Assembly: GCA_041738285.1 (NCBI GenBank)
Contig: JBGSQB010000083.1
Location: 1 to 28,145, forward strand
DNA length: 28,145 nucleotides
Source: SZUA-521 sp041738285
GTDB lineage: Bacteria > Pseudomonadota > Gammaproteobacteria > Pseudomonadales > Azotimanducaceae
Reading direction: 5' to 3'
Shown here: piece after piece, positions 14,623-23,251 of the stretch
Layout: each line of letters opens with the position of its first letter
Numbering within the stretch: position 1 is the stretch's first letter
Position numbers and translations under genes: made by a program
Notes under the pieces: model-generated
What the model was told of the DNA's origin: nothing
Databases searched by the model: none
Seen by the model: the letters and a program-made list of their open reading frames with translations, nothing else

Positions 14623-16140
14623 CTACGCGCGCTCGCCGGCCGCACTCGCACGGTGCACACCTGATCGCGTCAGGCGCAGATCGGTCATGGATCGGTCCGT
14701 ATGGCGCAGTCGCCAATTCAGGAGTCGCTGCGCATAGGCGAGCGTTACCCGTGCGTACGCTGAATTGCCCGCCACATTGTGTAGCTCACCCGGGTCGTTG
14801 ATCAGGTCGAACAGGAGCGGCGGGAGACCGGCGAAGTGCACGTACTTGAATCGTTCATCGCGAATGACATTGAGTACGCAGACGTCCGGTGCGAGATCGA
14901 GACGCTGAGCGAGTGCGTCCGCATCGCGAAAGTCGTATTCCCAATTCACATGTGCGCGCCAGTCGGGTGGGACGGCTGGCGATTCCAGAAGTGGACGCAG
15001 CGACCGACCGTTGCACCCGGTAGGTGTCTCGAGCGCTGCGTAATCGAGCAGTGTCGGCATCAGGTCCACATGTTCGGTGAAGCGAGTTACGCGCGCGCCG
15101 TGGCGTGCCGGCGCACGCGGGTCGCGAACGATCAATGGCACATGAAACGACTGATCGAAGAATCCTGCTTTGCCGAACAGCCAGTGGTCACCCATCTGTT
15201 CGCCATGATCTGACGTGAAGATGATCAGCGTGTCGTGCCACTGATCCGTGTGCTTCAGGGCGTCGAACAGACGACCGAGATTGTCGTCCACTTCGCTGAT
15301 GAGGCCGTAGTAGCTCGCCTGCAGGCGCCGCAGCGTTGCTTCGGAGTCGGGAGTGCGCATGTCGCCGACTTCGAGCGCGGCAGCGAGCCAGGGGTGGTTG
15401 CTGCCTTCGATCTGTCGCGAGGGTGCCCGAACGAATGACGGCAGCGCATGGGGTGAGTACATCGCGTTGTACGGCGCCGGTGCGATCCACGGTGGATGCG
15501 GACGCAGCAGTGACAGATGGACGCACCACGGTCGATCTCGTGCGACGGTGGAGACGTAGTCGATCGCAGCGTCGGTGACAAAATGCGTGTCGTGGTGTTC
15601 GGCGCGTACCGCGAGCGGCAATGGCGCGGTGCCGCCGTCCTCCCATTCCTGGCCTTCGGATTTGACTCGATAGATGCGATCCGACGGCACTGGGATGTCA
15701 TAGCCGAGGTCGGCGAGGGACGCGGTCCACGCGGCAGCATCCCCTAGATTGACGTGAAGTCTCGACTCGAGACCCGGCAGGATGCCCTCGTAGGTGGTCA
15801 GTGCAGGATGCCCCGGCGGATAGTCGCGCGGATCGACACTCGTGTCGGTGTAGCCGAACAGCACTGGCTTCCACCCGGCGTCGCGCATGACCTGCGCCCA
15901 GTTGCGATGACGGGCGTCCAACGGCGTGCCGTTGGTGACCGAGCGGTGATTCATCAGGTACAGGCCGGTGTGCATGGATGCGCGGCTGGGCCCGCATGGC
16001 GTTGCCTGGCAGTAGTGCGACGTGAACAGAACGCCGGCATTCGCCAAGGCGTCGAGGCTGGGGGTGCGCAGGCACGGATGACCCGCGCTGGACAGGCAAT
16101 CGCCCCGCCATTGATCGGCGGTGATGAACAAAATGTTCAT
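14623..16140 (-). CDS. Sulfatase / phosphonate monoester hydrolase-like enzyme
   Basis: A 505-residue alkaline-phosphatase-superfamily hydrolase. The formylglycine motif CxPxR is intact as CGPSR (49-53), followed by ASMHTGLYLMNHRSV. Metal-binding positions are D9 in FITADQ and D311-H312 in TSDHGEQMGDHW, with a catalytic lysine candidate in LFGKAGFF. The DQ replacing the usual DD at the first site, and the NGTPLDARH segment, resemble phosphonate monoester hydrolases, which also cleave sulfate and phosphate diesters. No signal peptide is seen with the ATG at 16140, so it is likely cytoplasmic. It needs a formylglycine-generating enzyme, not found here. Start support is positional; no strong Shine-Dalgarno. 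Confidence 0.88.
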   Translation of the reverse strand: MNILFITADQWRGDCLSSAGHPCLRTPSLDALANAGVLFTSHYCQATPCGPSRASMHTGLYLMNHRSVTNGTPLDARHRNWAQVMRDAGWKPVLFGYTDTSVDPRDYPPGHPALTTYEGILPGLESRLHVNLGDAAAWTASLADLGYDIPVPSDRIYRVKSEGQEWEDGGTAPLPLAVRAEHHDTHFVTDAAIDYVSTVARDRPWCVHLSLLRPHPPWIAPAPYNAMYSPHALPSFVRAPSRQIEGSNHPWLAAALEVGDMRTPDSEATLRRLQASYYGLISEVDDNLGRLFDALKHTDQWHDTLIIFTSDHGEQMGDHWLFGKAGFFDQSFHVPLIVRDPRAPARHGARVTRFTEHVDLMPTLLDYAALETPTGCNGRSLRPLLESPAVPPDWRAHVNWEYDFRDADALAQRLDLAPDVCVLNVIRDERFKYVHFAGLPPLLFDLINDPGELHNVAGNSAYARVTLAYAQRLLNWRLRHTDRSMTDLRLTRSGVHRASAAGERA

Positions 16141-16200
16141 GGCAGAGTCACACGTCAGTTCGTTCCGGCGAGTCTGCCTCATTCGAGGTTGCTCGGGGGC

Positions 16201-16228
16201 TTGAATTCGGCTTCATACCCGTTAGGCT
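16201..16228 (+). promoter_or_regulatory. Possible sigma70-type promoter of the ABC operon
   Basis: TTGAAT (16201-16206) and TAGGCT (16223-16228) are 16 bases apart, 40 bases upstream of the GTG start of the ATPase gene, in the divergent gap with the sulfatase. Four or five consensus matches per hexamer; it is a weak prediction. Confidence 0.35.
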
Positions 16229-16267
16229 TGCCAGCCAATTTTGGTCTGTCACAGGAGGATCACCCAC

Positions 16268-17209
16268 GTGATTCAAGCGGATGCACTGACCCGAAGATAC
16301 GGTACGTTTCTCGCCGTCGATTCGGTCGACTTCCGGATCGGCCAGGGCGAGATTGTTGGGTTGCTTGGCCACAACGGCGCCGGCAAGACCACGATCATGA
16401 AGATGCTCACGGGATTTCTGGAACCGAGTTCGGGGCGCGTCGTTGTCGATGGCATCGATGTGGCCGACGATCCCAAGGCAGTGCAGAAGGACCTCGGCTA
16501 CCTGCCTGAGAGTTTGCCGCTGTATCCCGACATGACGGTGATGGACTTCCTCGACTTCACCGCGGAGTTGCGCGGCGTGCAGGAGGGTCGCGCCAAGGCC
16601 ATCAAAGATGCGGTGGAAGCAACCGAATTGGAAGAGAAGGCATTCGATCGAATTCATACGTTATCACGCGGCTACCGGCAACGTGTGGGCGTTGCTCAAG
16701 CGATCATTCATCGCCCGAAGTTTCTCGTGCTCGATGAGCCGACCAACGGGCTCGACCCGGGTCAGACGCAGCACATGCGCGATCTGATCAAGCGCCTGGC
16801 GAAGGAAGCCACAGTCATTCTCTCTACACACATCATGCAGGAGGTGAGTGCGGTGTGCGGTCGCGTGATGATTTTGAGGCAAGGCAAGCTCGTGCTCGAC
16901 GATAGCCTGAGCGCGCTCACTCGCAGCGAACACCTGATGCTCCTCACCAATGCCACGAAAGATCAGCTGGTGCCGATTCTCGGCAAGGTCACTGGCGCTG
17001 GTGCAATCGAACTGGTCGCATCGAGCGGCGGCCAGTCGCGATTCCGCATCGGTCTCGAAGGTGACGTCGATGGGCGGACCGCAGCCGTTGCCAGCGCCGT
17101 GGTCGGCGCGGGGCTCAACATCTATGCGCTGGCACCCGAGCACCGCGATCTGGAGACCGTGTTCCGGGAAGTCAGTGAAGCGCGCGATGGACAGGGGGTG
17201 GCCGCGTGA
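16268..17209 (+). CDS. ABC transporter ATP-binding protein (GldA-like)
   Basis: A 313-residue ATPase starting at GTG 16268 behind AGGAGG. Walker A GHNGAGKTT is at 34-42, the signature is LSRGYRQRVGVAQA, Walker B is FLVLDEPTNGLDPGQ, and the switch histidine is in LSTHIMQEV. The ~90-residue C-terminal extension is like that of ABC-2 exporters. It would power the membrane protein encoded next, with which it shares a 4-base GTGA overlap. In Bacteroidetes GldA serves gliding motility; in proteobacteria the same gene set has no settled role, so the name reflects similarity only. Confidence 0.93.
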   Translation: MIQADALTRRYGTFLAVDSVDFRIGQGEIVGLLGHNGAGKTTIMKMLTGFLEPSSGRVVVDGIDVADDPKAVQKDLGYLPESLPLYPDMTVMDFLDFTAELRGVQEGRAKAIKDAVEATELEEKAFDRIHTLSRGYRQRVGVAQAIIHRPKFLVLDEPTNGLDPGQTQHMRDLIKRLAKEATVILSTHIMQEVSAVCGRVMILRQGKLVLDDSLSALTRSEHLMLLTNATKDQLVPILGKVTGAGAIELVASSGGQSRFRIGLEGDVDGRTAAVASAVVGAGLNIYALAPEHRDLETVFREVSEARDGQGVAA

Positions 17210-20115
17210 ATACTGCAATCCGGCGCATCGCGGGTAAAGAGCTGACACTGTTCTTCTCCTCGCCAATCGGCTATCTGTTCCTGTTCAGCTTCCTTGCGAT
17301 CACACTGTTCGTGTTCTTCTGGGGCGAGGCGTTCTTCGCGCGCAATATCGCGGATGTTCGTCCGCTGTTCGAATGGCTCCCAATTCTGTTGCTGTTCCTG
17401 TGCGCGGCGTTGACGATGCGTATGTGGAGCGAGGAGCGCAGGTCCGGCACGCTCGAGTTCGTGACCACCGTGCCCGTGACGACGTGGTCGTTCGTGTTGG
17501 GCAAGTTCGCGGCATGTTGGGTGCTGCTCGCGGTCGCGCTGCTGCTCACGCTGCCGATACCGGTCACGGTTGCATGGATCAGCAACCTCGATTGGGGCCC
17601 CGTGATCGCCGGCTACCTCGCCGCGCTCCTGCTGGGCGGCGCCTACATCACCATCGGTCTTACGATCAGCGCGAGCAGCGACAATCAGATCGTCAGCCTC
17701 ATTCTGACGGTGTTGGCCTGCACCGTTGTGTACCTGATCGGCAGCCCGGTGCTGACCGATCTCGTTGGCGGTCAGGTTGCGGAGGTCATGCGCGGTCTAG
17801 GCACCGGCTCGCGCTTCGAGTCGATCACGCGGGGGGTGGTCGATTTCCGCGACCTCTACTACTACGGCAGCCTGATGGCGATCTTCCTCGCGCTCAACGT
17901 CTACTCCCTCGAGCGTCATCGCTGGGCCATCGATGGCAGTCGCAGCCGACATCGCCATTGGCGGATCGGTGCGGGGCTACTGGTAGCGAACCTGCTGATC
18001 GCAAATGTGTGGCTTGCGGACTTTGCCGGCGCGCGGGTCGACATGACAGCCGGTCGCATCTACTCGATCTCCGATGCGACACGCAGCTACCTGGGTCAGC
18101 TGCGTGAACCGCTGCTGATTCGCGGTTATTTCTCGGGCAAGACTCATCCGCTGCTCGCGCCTCTGGTGCCGCAATTGAAGGATCTCTTGTCCGAGTTCGA
18201 AGTCGCTGGCGCGGGCCGTGTGCGGGTCGAGTTCATCGACCCGGCGTTCGACCCTGAGGCGGAAGAAGAGGCCAACGCCAAATACGGCATCCGCGCGGTG
18301 CCGTTCCAAGTGGCCGATCGATATCAGTCGAGTCTGGTCAATTCCTATTTCGACGTGCTCGTGCAGTATGGCGATGCCTTTGAAGTACTTGGGTTTCGCG
18401 ATCTCATCGAGGTGAAGGTCGCGGGGGAAGCGGAGCTCGACGTGCTGCTGCGCAATCCGGAATACGACGTCACCAGCGCGGTCAAGAAGGTACTGTACGG
18501 CTTTCAGTCGGGCGGCGACCTGTTCGATAGCATCACCAAGCAGGTTCGCTTCGTCGGCTACGTCTCCGACGATGCGGTGCTGCCGGCACAGCTCGTCGAC
18601 TTCAAAACCAAGGTACGGTCCGTGCTGCAGGGCTATCGCGAGCACGCCGGGGAGAAACTCTCCGCCGAGTTCATCGACCCGCAAGATGGTGATGGGTCGG
18701 TCGCCCAACAGATCGGCGAGGACTTCGGCATGCGACCGATGGCAGCGAGTCTGTTCGATACCAACACCTTCTACTTCTATCTGACGCTCACTGACGGCGC
18801 GACGGTTGTGCAGGTGCAACTACCCGAGGATCTGTCGCAGGAAAGTCTGAAACGCTCCATGGATGCTGGCCTCAAGCGCTTTGCGACTGGCTATCTGAAG
18901 AGCATCGCGTTGATGGCCCCGGAGACTCCGCCCTACATGATGCAACAGGGCATGGGCGGTGCTCAGTTCTCGCAATTGACCGATACGCTCACCGCGAACC
19001 TCAATGTGGAGCGCACGCAGCTCGACGATGGTCGCGTGCCGGACGGCGCGCAGGTAGTTGTCATCGCAGCGCCGCAACAGCTCAGCGAGACGCAGGTATT
19101 TGCCATCGATCAGTTCCTCATGCAGGGCGGTACCGTGGTGGTCGCCACCTCACCGTTCGCATCGAGCCTCGCGCAGAACTCCTTGTCGGTGGCACCGCGC
19201 GTGTCCGGTCTCGAAGACTGGTTTGCTCATATGGGCATCGCCATTGAGGACGAACTCGTCATGGATCCGCAGAATGCTGCGTTTCCGATTCCGGTGACGC
19301 GCCAGGCCGGCGGGTTCAGCTTCCAGGAGATGCACATGCTGGACTACCCGTATTTCGTCGATGTGCGCGACGATGGGTTGTCGTCGGAACAGGGCATCAC
19401 CACGGCCCTGCCTCAGGTCACGGTGCCATGGGCATCGCCGATCGTGGTCGACGCGGAGAAGAACGGCGGCCGCAGCGTGGGTGAGTTGCTGCGCAGCTCA
19501 CCTGCCAGCTGGCGATCACGCTCCACCGACGTGATGCCGAAAATCGACTCGACCGGGCAAACGCATTACCCGCCGGAAGGTGAACAGAGCTCGGCGTTGT
19601 TGGGCGTCGTGGTGGAAGGGGTGTTCAACTCCTACTTCGCCGATCGTGCCAATCCGCTGCTGGCCGATGAAGCGGACGATGAGGCCGGCGATGAGTCTGA
19701 TGAGAATGGTGAGGAGCCGGCCGATGCTTCCGCGGGTGCCGGCGTGATTTCTGGCGTCATCGATCGCTCACCGGAGTCGGCGCGCCTCATTGTCTTCGCC
19801 TCGAACGACTTCCTGTCGGACCAGATTCTCGGCGTGATCGGTTCGGCGGAAGGCACCGTCTACGGCAACTCGTTGCAGCTCATCGCCAATGCGGTTGACT
19901 GGTCGCTCGAGGACCGCGACCTGCTCAGTATTCGGTCGCGTGGGCACTTCAATCGAACCCTGCCGCCGCTCGAGCAGAGTGAGCAGACGGTCATCGAGTG
20001 GGTCAACTATCTGCTCGGCTTGCTCGGCGTTGCGCTCGTGTTTCTGATCTACAGGACGCGATCCAAGGCGCGCGAGACGCGGTACAGAAGCTGGATCTTT
20101 GGAAGGAGCGCCTGA
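17206..20115 (+). CDS. Fused ABC-2 permease (GldF-like) and GldG-like auxiliary protein
   Basis: A 969-residue fusion. Residues 1-240 are a six-helix ABC-2 permease: IGYLFLFSFLAITLFVFFW, the conserved MRMWSEERRSGTLEFVTTVP, then further hydrophobic segments. A linker helix at ~258-275 leads into a large extracytoplasmic region with the ABC-auxiliary (GldG) fold, starting DMTAGRIYSISDATRSYL. Residues ~820-846 are a very acidic, low-complexity insert. A final transmembrane helix (~935-957, LLGLLGVALVFLIY) anchors the C-terminus. Bacteroidetes keep GldF and GldG separate. It starts at GTG overlapping the ATPase stop. Export of a polysaccharide, lipid or protein is possible; the substrate is unknown. 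Confidence 0.92.
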   Translation: MNTAIRRIAGKELTLFFSSPIGYLFLFSFLAITLFVFFWGEAFFARNIADVRPLFEWLPILLLFLCAALTMRMWSEERRSGTLEFVTTVPVTTWSFVLGKFAACWVLLAVALLLTLPIPVTVAWISNLDWGPVIAGYLAALLLGGAYITIGLTISASSDNQIVSLILTVLACTVVYLIGSPVLTDLVGGQVAEVMRGLGTGSRFESITRGVVDFRDLYYYGSLMAIFLALNVYSLERHRWAIDGSRSRHRHWRIGAGLLVANLLIANVWLADFAGARVDMTAGRIYSISDATRSYLGQLREPLLIRGYFSGKTHPLLAPLVPQLKDLLSEFEVAGAGRVRVEFIDPAFDPEAEEEANAKYGIRAVPFQVADRYQSSLVNSYFDVLVQYGDAFEVLGFRDLIEVKVAGEAELDVLLRNPEYDVTSAVKKVLYGFQSGGDLFDSITKQVRFVGYVSDDAVLPAQLVDFKTKVRSVLQGYREHAGEKLSAEFIDPQDGDGSVAQQIGEDFGMRPMAASLFDTNTFYFYLTLTDGATVVQVQLPEDLSQESLKRSMDAGLKRFATGYLKSIALMAPETPPYMMQQGMGGAQFSQLTDTLTANLNVERTQLDDGRVPDGAQVVVIAAPQQLSETQVFAIDQFLMQGGTVVVATSPFASSLAQNSLSVAPRVSGLEDWFAHMGIAIEDELVMDPQNAAFPIPVTRQAGGFSFQEMHMLDYPYFVDVRDDGLSSEQGITTALPQVTVPWASPIVVDAEKNGGRSVGELLRSSPASWRSRSTDVMPKIDSTGQTHYPPEGEQSSALLGVVVEGVFNSYFADRANPLLADEADDEAGDESDENGEEPADASAGAGVISGVIDRSPESARLIVFASNDFLSDQILGVIGSAEGTVYGNSLQLIANAVDWSLEDRDLLSIRSRGHFNRTLPPLEQSEQTVIEWVNYLLGLLGVALVFLIYRTRSKARETRYRSWIFGRSA

Positions 20116-20116
20116 C

Positions 20117-21055
20117 ATGGAACGCCATCACAAGACGCTCGCAATCGTACTTGCTGTTCAATTGTTGATCGTGGCGGCAATCTGGCTATTCGACGCCAAT
20201 TCCGATTCGGGTGCGGCGCATGAGTTGCTCACGCTCGACCGCGGCGCGATCACCGCAATTGAAGTAGATGATCGTACTGACAGCGTTCGTATCGAACGTG
20301 TTGATGGCGCCTGGAAATTGCCTGGCGAAGAGCCGCTGCCGGTCGATGAAGCGAAGGTCGATGCATTGCTCGACAAGCTCGAGGCTGCGGACGCGCCTTG
20401 GCCGGTCGCGACGAGCGAGTCATCTGCCGAGCGCTTCGAAGTGACAGACTCGAACTACCAGCGCCGGATTCGACTGTTTGAAGCGGACACGGTTGCTTCC
20501 GAGCTGTTCTTTGGCACATCACCGGGCTTTCGCAAGGTGCACGCGCGAGTTGCCGACACCACCGACGTTTTCGCGGTCACCTTCGCCAACTACGAAGCCG
20601 CGACCAAGGCGGATGAGTGGCTCGACAAGACGCTGTTGCAACCCAAGGGCGCAATCACATCGGTGACGCGCAACGGCGCGTTTACGCTCAATCACGAAGG
20701 CGATGTATGGACTCTGGTCGACCCGCAGGAAGGCGAGACATTGAATGCCGACGCCGCACGTGACCTCACTGCGAAGCTCGCGAACCTACGTGTGCTTGGA
20801 CGCGCCGACCCACCCGCTGCGGACGCGGCGGCGCTGATGGAGTTCGATGTGATGGCCGCGGAAGGAAACGTCAGTCTGCGATTCTTCCGCGCGGGTGATG
20901 AAGGCGACTTTGTGGTCGGGTCCGATCGCTACGGAGCGTACTTCCGCATGTCTGAATATGTCGGCGAAGGACTGAACATCGATCGTGGTGCGCTGCTGGT
21001 CGCCGCACCAGTCGACGACACGAGCGCCACGAGCGAGGCGACACCGGACGACTAG
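20117..21055 (+). CDS. DUF4340 domain-containing membrane-anchored protein
   Basis: A 312-residue protein starting at ATG 20117, with GGAAGGAG nine bases upstream and only one base after the fusion gene stop. One N-terminal transmembrane anchor (residues ~8-24, AIVLAVQLLIVAAIWLF) is followed by beta-rich repeats typical of DUF4340: LLTLDRGAITAIEVDDR, RVDGAWKLPG and a second copy NGAFTLNHEGDVWTLVDP. DUF4340 proteins often follow GldA/GldG-type genes and are presumed accessory parts of the same envelope complex. The C-terminus is a short acidic tail. Function is unknown. Confidence 0.9.
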   Translation: MERHHKTLAIVLAVQLLIVAAIWLFDANSDSGAAHELLTLDRGAITAIEVDDRTDSVRIERVDGAWKLPGEEPLPVDEAKVDALLDKLEAADAPWPVATSESSAERFEVTDSNYQRRIRLFEADTVASELFFGTSPGFRKVHARVADTTDVFAVTFANYEAATKADEWLDKTLLQPKGAITSVTRNGAFTLNHEGDVWTLVDPQEGETLNADAARDLTAKLANLRVLGRADPPAADAAALMEFDVMAAEGNVSLRFFRAGDEGDFVVGSDRYGAYFRMSEYVGEGLNIDRGALLVAAPVDDTSATSEATPDD

Positions 21056-21065
21056 ACATCGGTGC

Positions 21066-21140
21066 GTGGGAGCGGGGGCTCGCCCGCAAGCGGCCGAGCG
21101 CCTTGCCCGCGAATCTGTTCGCGCCCAAGGGCGCTCCCAC
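21066..21140. repeat. Inverted REP pair (REPIN) at a convergent junction
   Basis: The element is bounded by GTGGGAGC (21066-21073) and its exact reverse complement GCTCCCAC (21133-21140). The left unit holds a GCGGG...CCCGC hairpin (21072-21087) and the right unit GCGCCC-AA-GGGCGC (21121-21134). A third REP-like fragment, CCTTGCCCGCGAA, is at 21101-21113. It lies between the stops of the DUF4340 gene and the diguanylate cyclase gene, and its long stem could end transcripts from both sides. It shares the GTGGGAGC head with the single REP at 6959. Confidence 0.78.
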
Positions 21141-21151
21141 TAGGCTTCGGT

Positions 21152-22693
21152 TCAGTCAGGCGTACATACGCGGTTCCGACCCGCGTGCTTGGCGCGGTAC
21201 AGCGCCCGGTCGGCGTCGGTGAGCGTGCGATCCGAGTTCGGTCGTTCCGGATTGACCGTGGCGACGCCGATACTCACGGTCACGCGAATCGGGTTGTTGT
21301 GACGGTCGGAGATCACATGGTCCTGGATCGTTTGACGCAGTCGCTGCGCAACGTGCAGCGCACCTGAAATGTCAGTGCTCGGCAGCAGCAGCGCAAATTC
21401 TTCTCCACCCAGTCGCGCCGCTACATCCGGCACGCGTTTGAAGTCCAGGGTGATGTTGCCGATCACCTGCAATACGCGATCACCGACATCGTGGCCGTAG
21501 GAGTCGTTGACGTTCTTGAAGTTGTCGAGATCGAACAGCAGCACGCTCAGCGGTGAGCCGTGCCGCTTGACGTTTGCAATCTCAGACTCGAGGCGGGCGC
21601 GGAAGTAGCGACGGTTGGCAAGTTGAGTGAGAGAGTCGGTGTTGGCAGCCTTTTCGAGTTCGGCCGTCAGCCGCTCGAGGTGTTCCTTGTTGCGTAGCTG
21701 TTCGGTGACGTCGCGGAACACGAGGGCGAGTTCAACCACTGTTTCGCCGTTGCTGCGCAGTACCGTGGACTTGACGTCATAGAATCGATCATCGACGGTC
21801 ACTACGCCGCCGGTTCCCGACAACAGATTGTCGAGCAACGGTGTCCGCAACCGCGACGCGATGTCGGCCTGCAGCGCCTGATCGATGCCGAGGCCCAGCA
21901 GTGACGCGCCGGCAGGATTGAGATCCAAGATTCGACCGGCGCGATCGACGATCACCACTGCGTCCGAAAGCTGCTCGACGACTTCCCGACGCAACATCGG
22001 ATTCGACTCGAGCAGGCCCACCTTGAGCAGGCCGCGATCGAGAATCACGGCGGCAATTGCAAAGCCGAGGACGCTACCATCGAACCATGGCCACGGATTG
22101 AACGGCGCAATGTAGAGCAGGTTGAAGGCGGCGACGATTGCCCAGGCGCCTAGCACCGCCCATAAGGGTCGCGCCAGCATCGGTGAGCCCGATAGCTCGA
22201 ACAGCAGAATGACCGTCGCCGCGAACGCAAGCGTATGGCCGTACCCGATCTGCACCAGCATCCAGGGCCCATGGCCGCTGATCCAGCCGACAAATCCATC
22301 GGGCGCGAGCACGAGTTGCGGATCGACCCAGGTCAATGTGTTCGATGAGCTGGTGAACATCAACAGGACGGTGATGACGGGCACCGCGAGGATAGCCGCC
22401 ACCAGCGCGCGTGGCATCGGCCGACGACGGACGAGGGAATAGGAGAACGAGAACCATGCGGCCGGGAGCAGAGCGAGGCCGCCGTAGTGCAGGTGCTCCG
22501 CCAGGAGTTTGAGATCGAGATCAGTCGTCAGCGAACCGATCAGCTGTCCAGCCGAGGAGACCGCAACGCACAGCGCGAGACATTCCGCGCCGGTTCGGCC
22601 GGGCGCTGCGTGCATACTGCGAACGCGCAGAAACGTATGAATTGCGACGATGAGCGCGGCTATGGAGGGCAGTGACCAGAGTGTCAGCTGCAT
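21152..22693 (-). CDS. Membrane-bound diguanylate cyclase (7TM sensor, PAS, GGDEF)
   Basis: A 513-residue signalling enzyme. Residues 1-220 hold about seven hydrophobic segments resembling the N-terminal 7TM sensor of histidine kinases. A PAS-like domain spans ~235-330 (VVEQLSDAVVIVDRAGRILDLNPAG). The GGDEF domain runs ~350-510 with the active-site motif GGEEF (429-433), DLDNFKNVND, and an intact inhibitory site RVPD (420-423) exactly five residues before it. It should make cyclic di-GMP and be subject to product inhibition. The ATG at 22691-22693 has only a weak Shine-Dalgarno. No phosphodiesterase or c-di-GMP effector is adjacent. Confidence 0.95.
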   Translation of the reverse strand: MQLTLWSLPSIAALIVAIHTFLRVRSMHAAPGRTGAECLALCVAVSSAGQLIGSLTTDLDLKLLAEHLHYGGLALLPAAWFSFSYSLVRRRPMPRALVAAILAVPVITVLLMFTSSSNTLTWVDPQLVLAPDGFVGWISGHGPWMLVQIGYGHTLAFAATVILLFELSGSPMLARPLWAVLGAWAIVAAFNLLYIAPFNPWPWFDGSVLGFAIAAVILDRGLLKVGLLESNPMLRREVVEQLSDAVVIVDRAGRILDLNPAGASLLGLGIDQALQADIASRLRTPLLDNLLSGTGGVVTVDDRFYDVKSTVLRSNGETVVELALVFRDVTEQLRNKEHLERLTAELEKAANTDSLTQLANRRYFRARLESEIANVKRHGSPLSVLLFDLDNFKNVNDSYGHDVGDRVLQVIGNITLDFKRVPDVAARLGGEEFALLLPSTDISGALHVAQRLRQTIQDHVISDRHNNPIRVTVSIGVATVNPERPNSDRTLTDADRALYRAKHAGRNRVCTPD

Positions 22694-22807
22694 GGCAGTA
22701 CATCCATGATCTGCATGCGGAGCACGGTTTCAGGGACGTCAGCGTGGCGGATCGGCCCCCGGTACTCAATGTGCGGATACCGTCCGTGTGCGCTGGTTCA
22801 CACGGGG

Positions 22808-23179
22808 TCAGGGATCGATGGCCGGATTTGCCGTTGGGGCGGTTTCGCACACACGCACGCCGATGGAGTAGCTGTTCGTCGCCGGGCTCCACAGGGTCGA
22901 CTCACGGCAGCCATGCGCTCCCTTGACGGGTGGTTCGAGCAGCGCGGTCGCAGCGGATCCTGGCGGCGCCGAGGCTGGAGGGCAGGCGAGACTCATCGGT
23001 GCGCCGCCGCACTTGTCGTCCGCCGCCGCCGCTTCGTCGAACTGCGTGCACAGTGTGCGCGGTTCCCCTGCCAGGCACTGACAACTGCAAACCGCGGCGG
23101 TCGTGTGGCTCATCGACAGGCTGATCAGCGCAACTGCCACCGCGAGCGATCGATGCGCACGTAAAGGGCTTCGATACAT
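22808..23179 (-). CDS. Small Cys-rich secreted protein
   Basis: A 123-residue protein. A signal peptide (residues ~1-29, hydrophobic core LAVAVALISLSM, cleavage near TAA) leads to a mature part with eight cysteines: C31, C33, C35, C44, C57, C66, C91 and C111, enough for four disulphides. A CSCQCLAGEP opening and a closing GCRESTLWSPATNSYSIGVRVC recall small secreted proteins with C.C.C and C...V.NP.T..Y....VC patterns of unknown function. Its only Shine-Dalgarno candidate, GGGAG eight bases before the ATG, lies within a hairpin (23184-23207). Function is unknown. Confidence 0.7.
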   Translation of the reverse strand: MYRSPLRAHRSLAVAVALISLSMSHTTAAVCSCQCLAGEPRTLCTQFDEAAAADDKCGGAPMSLACPPASAPPGSAATALLEPPVKGAHGCRESTLWSPATNSYSIGVRVCETAPTANPAIDP

Positions 23180-23183
23180 ATAT

Positions 23184-23207
23184 TGCGCTCCCGAATGCTC
23201 GGGCGCA
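23184..23207 (-). promoter_or_regulatory. Hairpin enclosing the ribosome binding site of the Cys-rich protein gene
   Basis: TGCG..CCCGA (23184-23194) pairs with TCGGG-CGCA (23199-23207) around an ATGC loop, with a two-base bulge. On the minus strand the GGGAG Shine-Dalgarno (plus bases 23188-23192) forms part of the 3' arm, and the start codon at 23179 follows eight bases later. The fold is seen; control of translation is inferred. It lacks a T-tract, so it is unlikely to be an intrinsic terminator of the upstream MFS gene. Confidence 0.45.
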
Positions 23208-23251
23208 GTGTGCGTGTTGTGAGTCGCGCGGCATGTGCGCGATGTGCCGCG

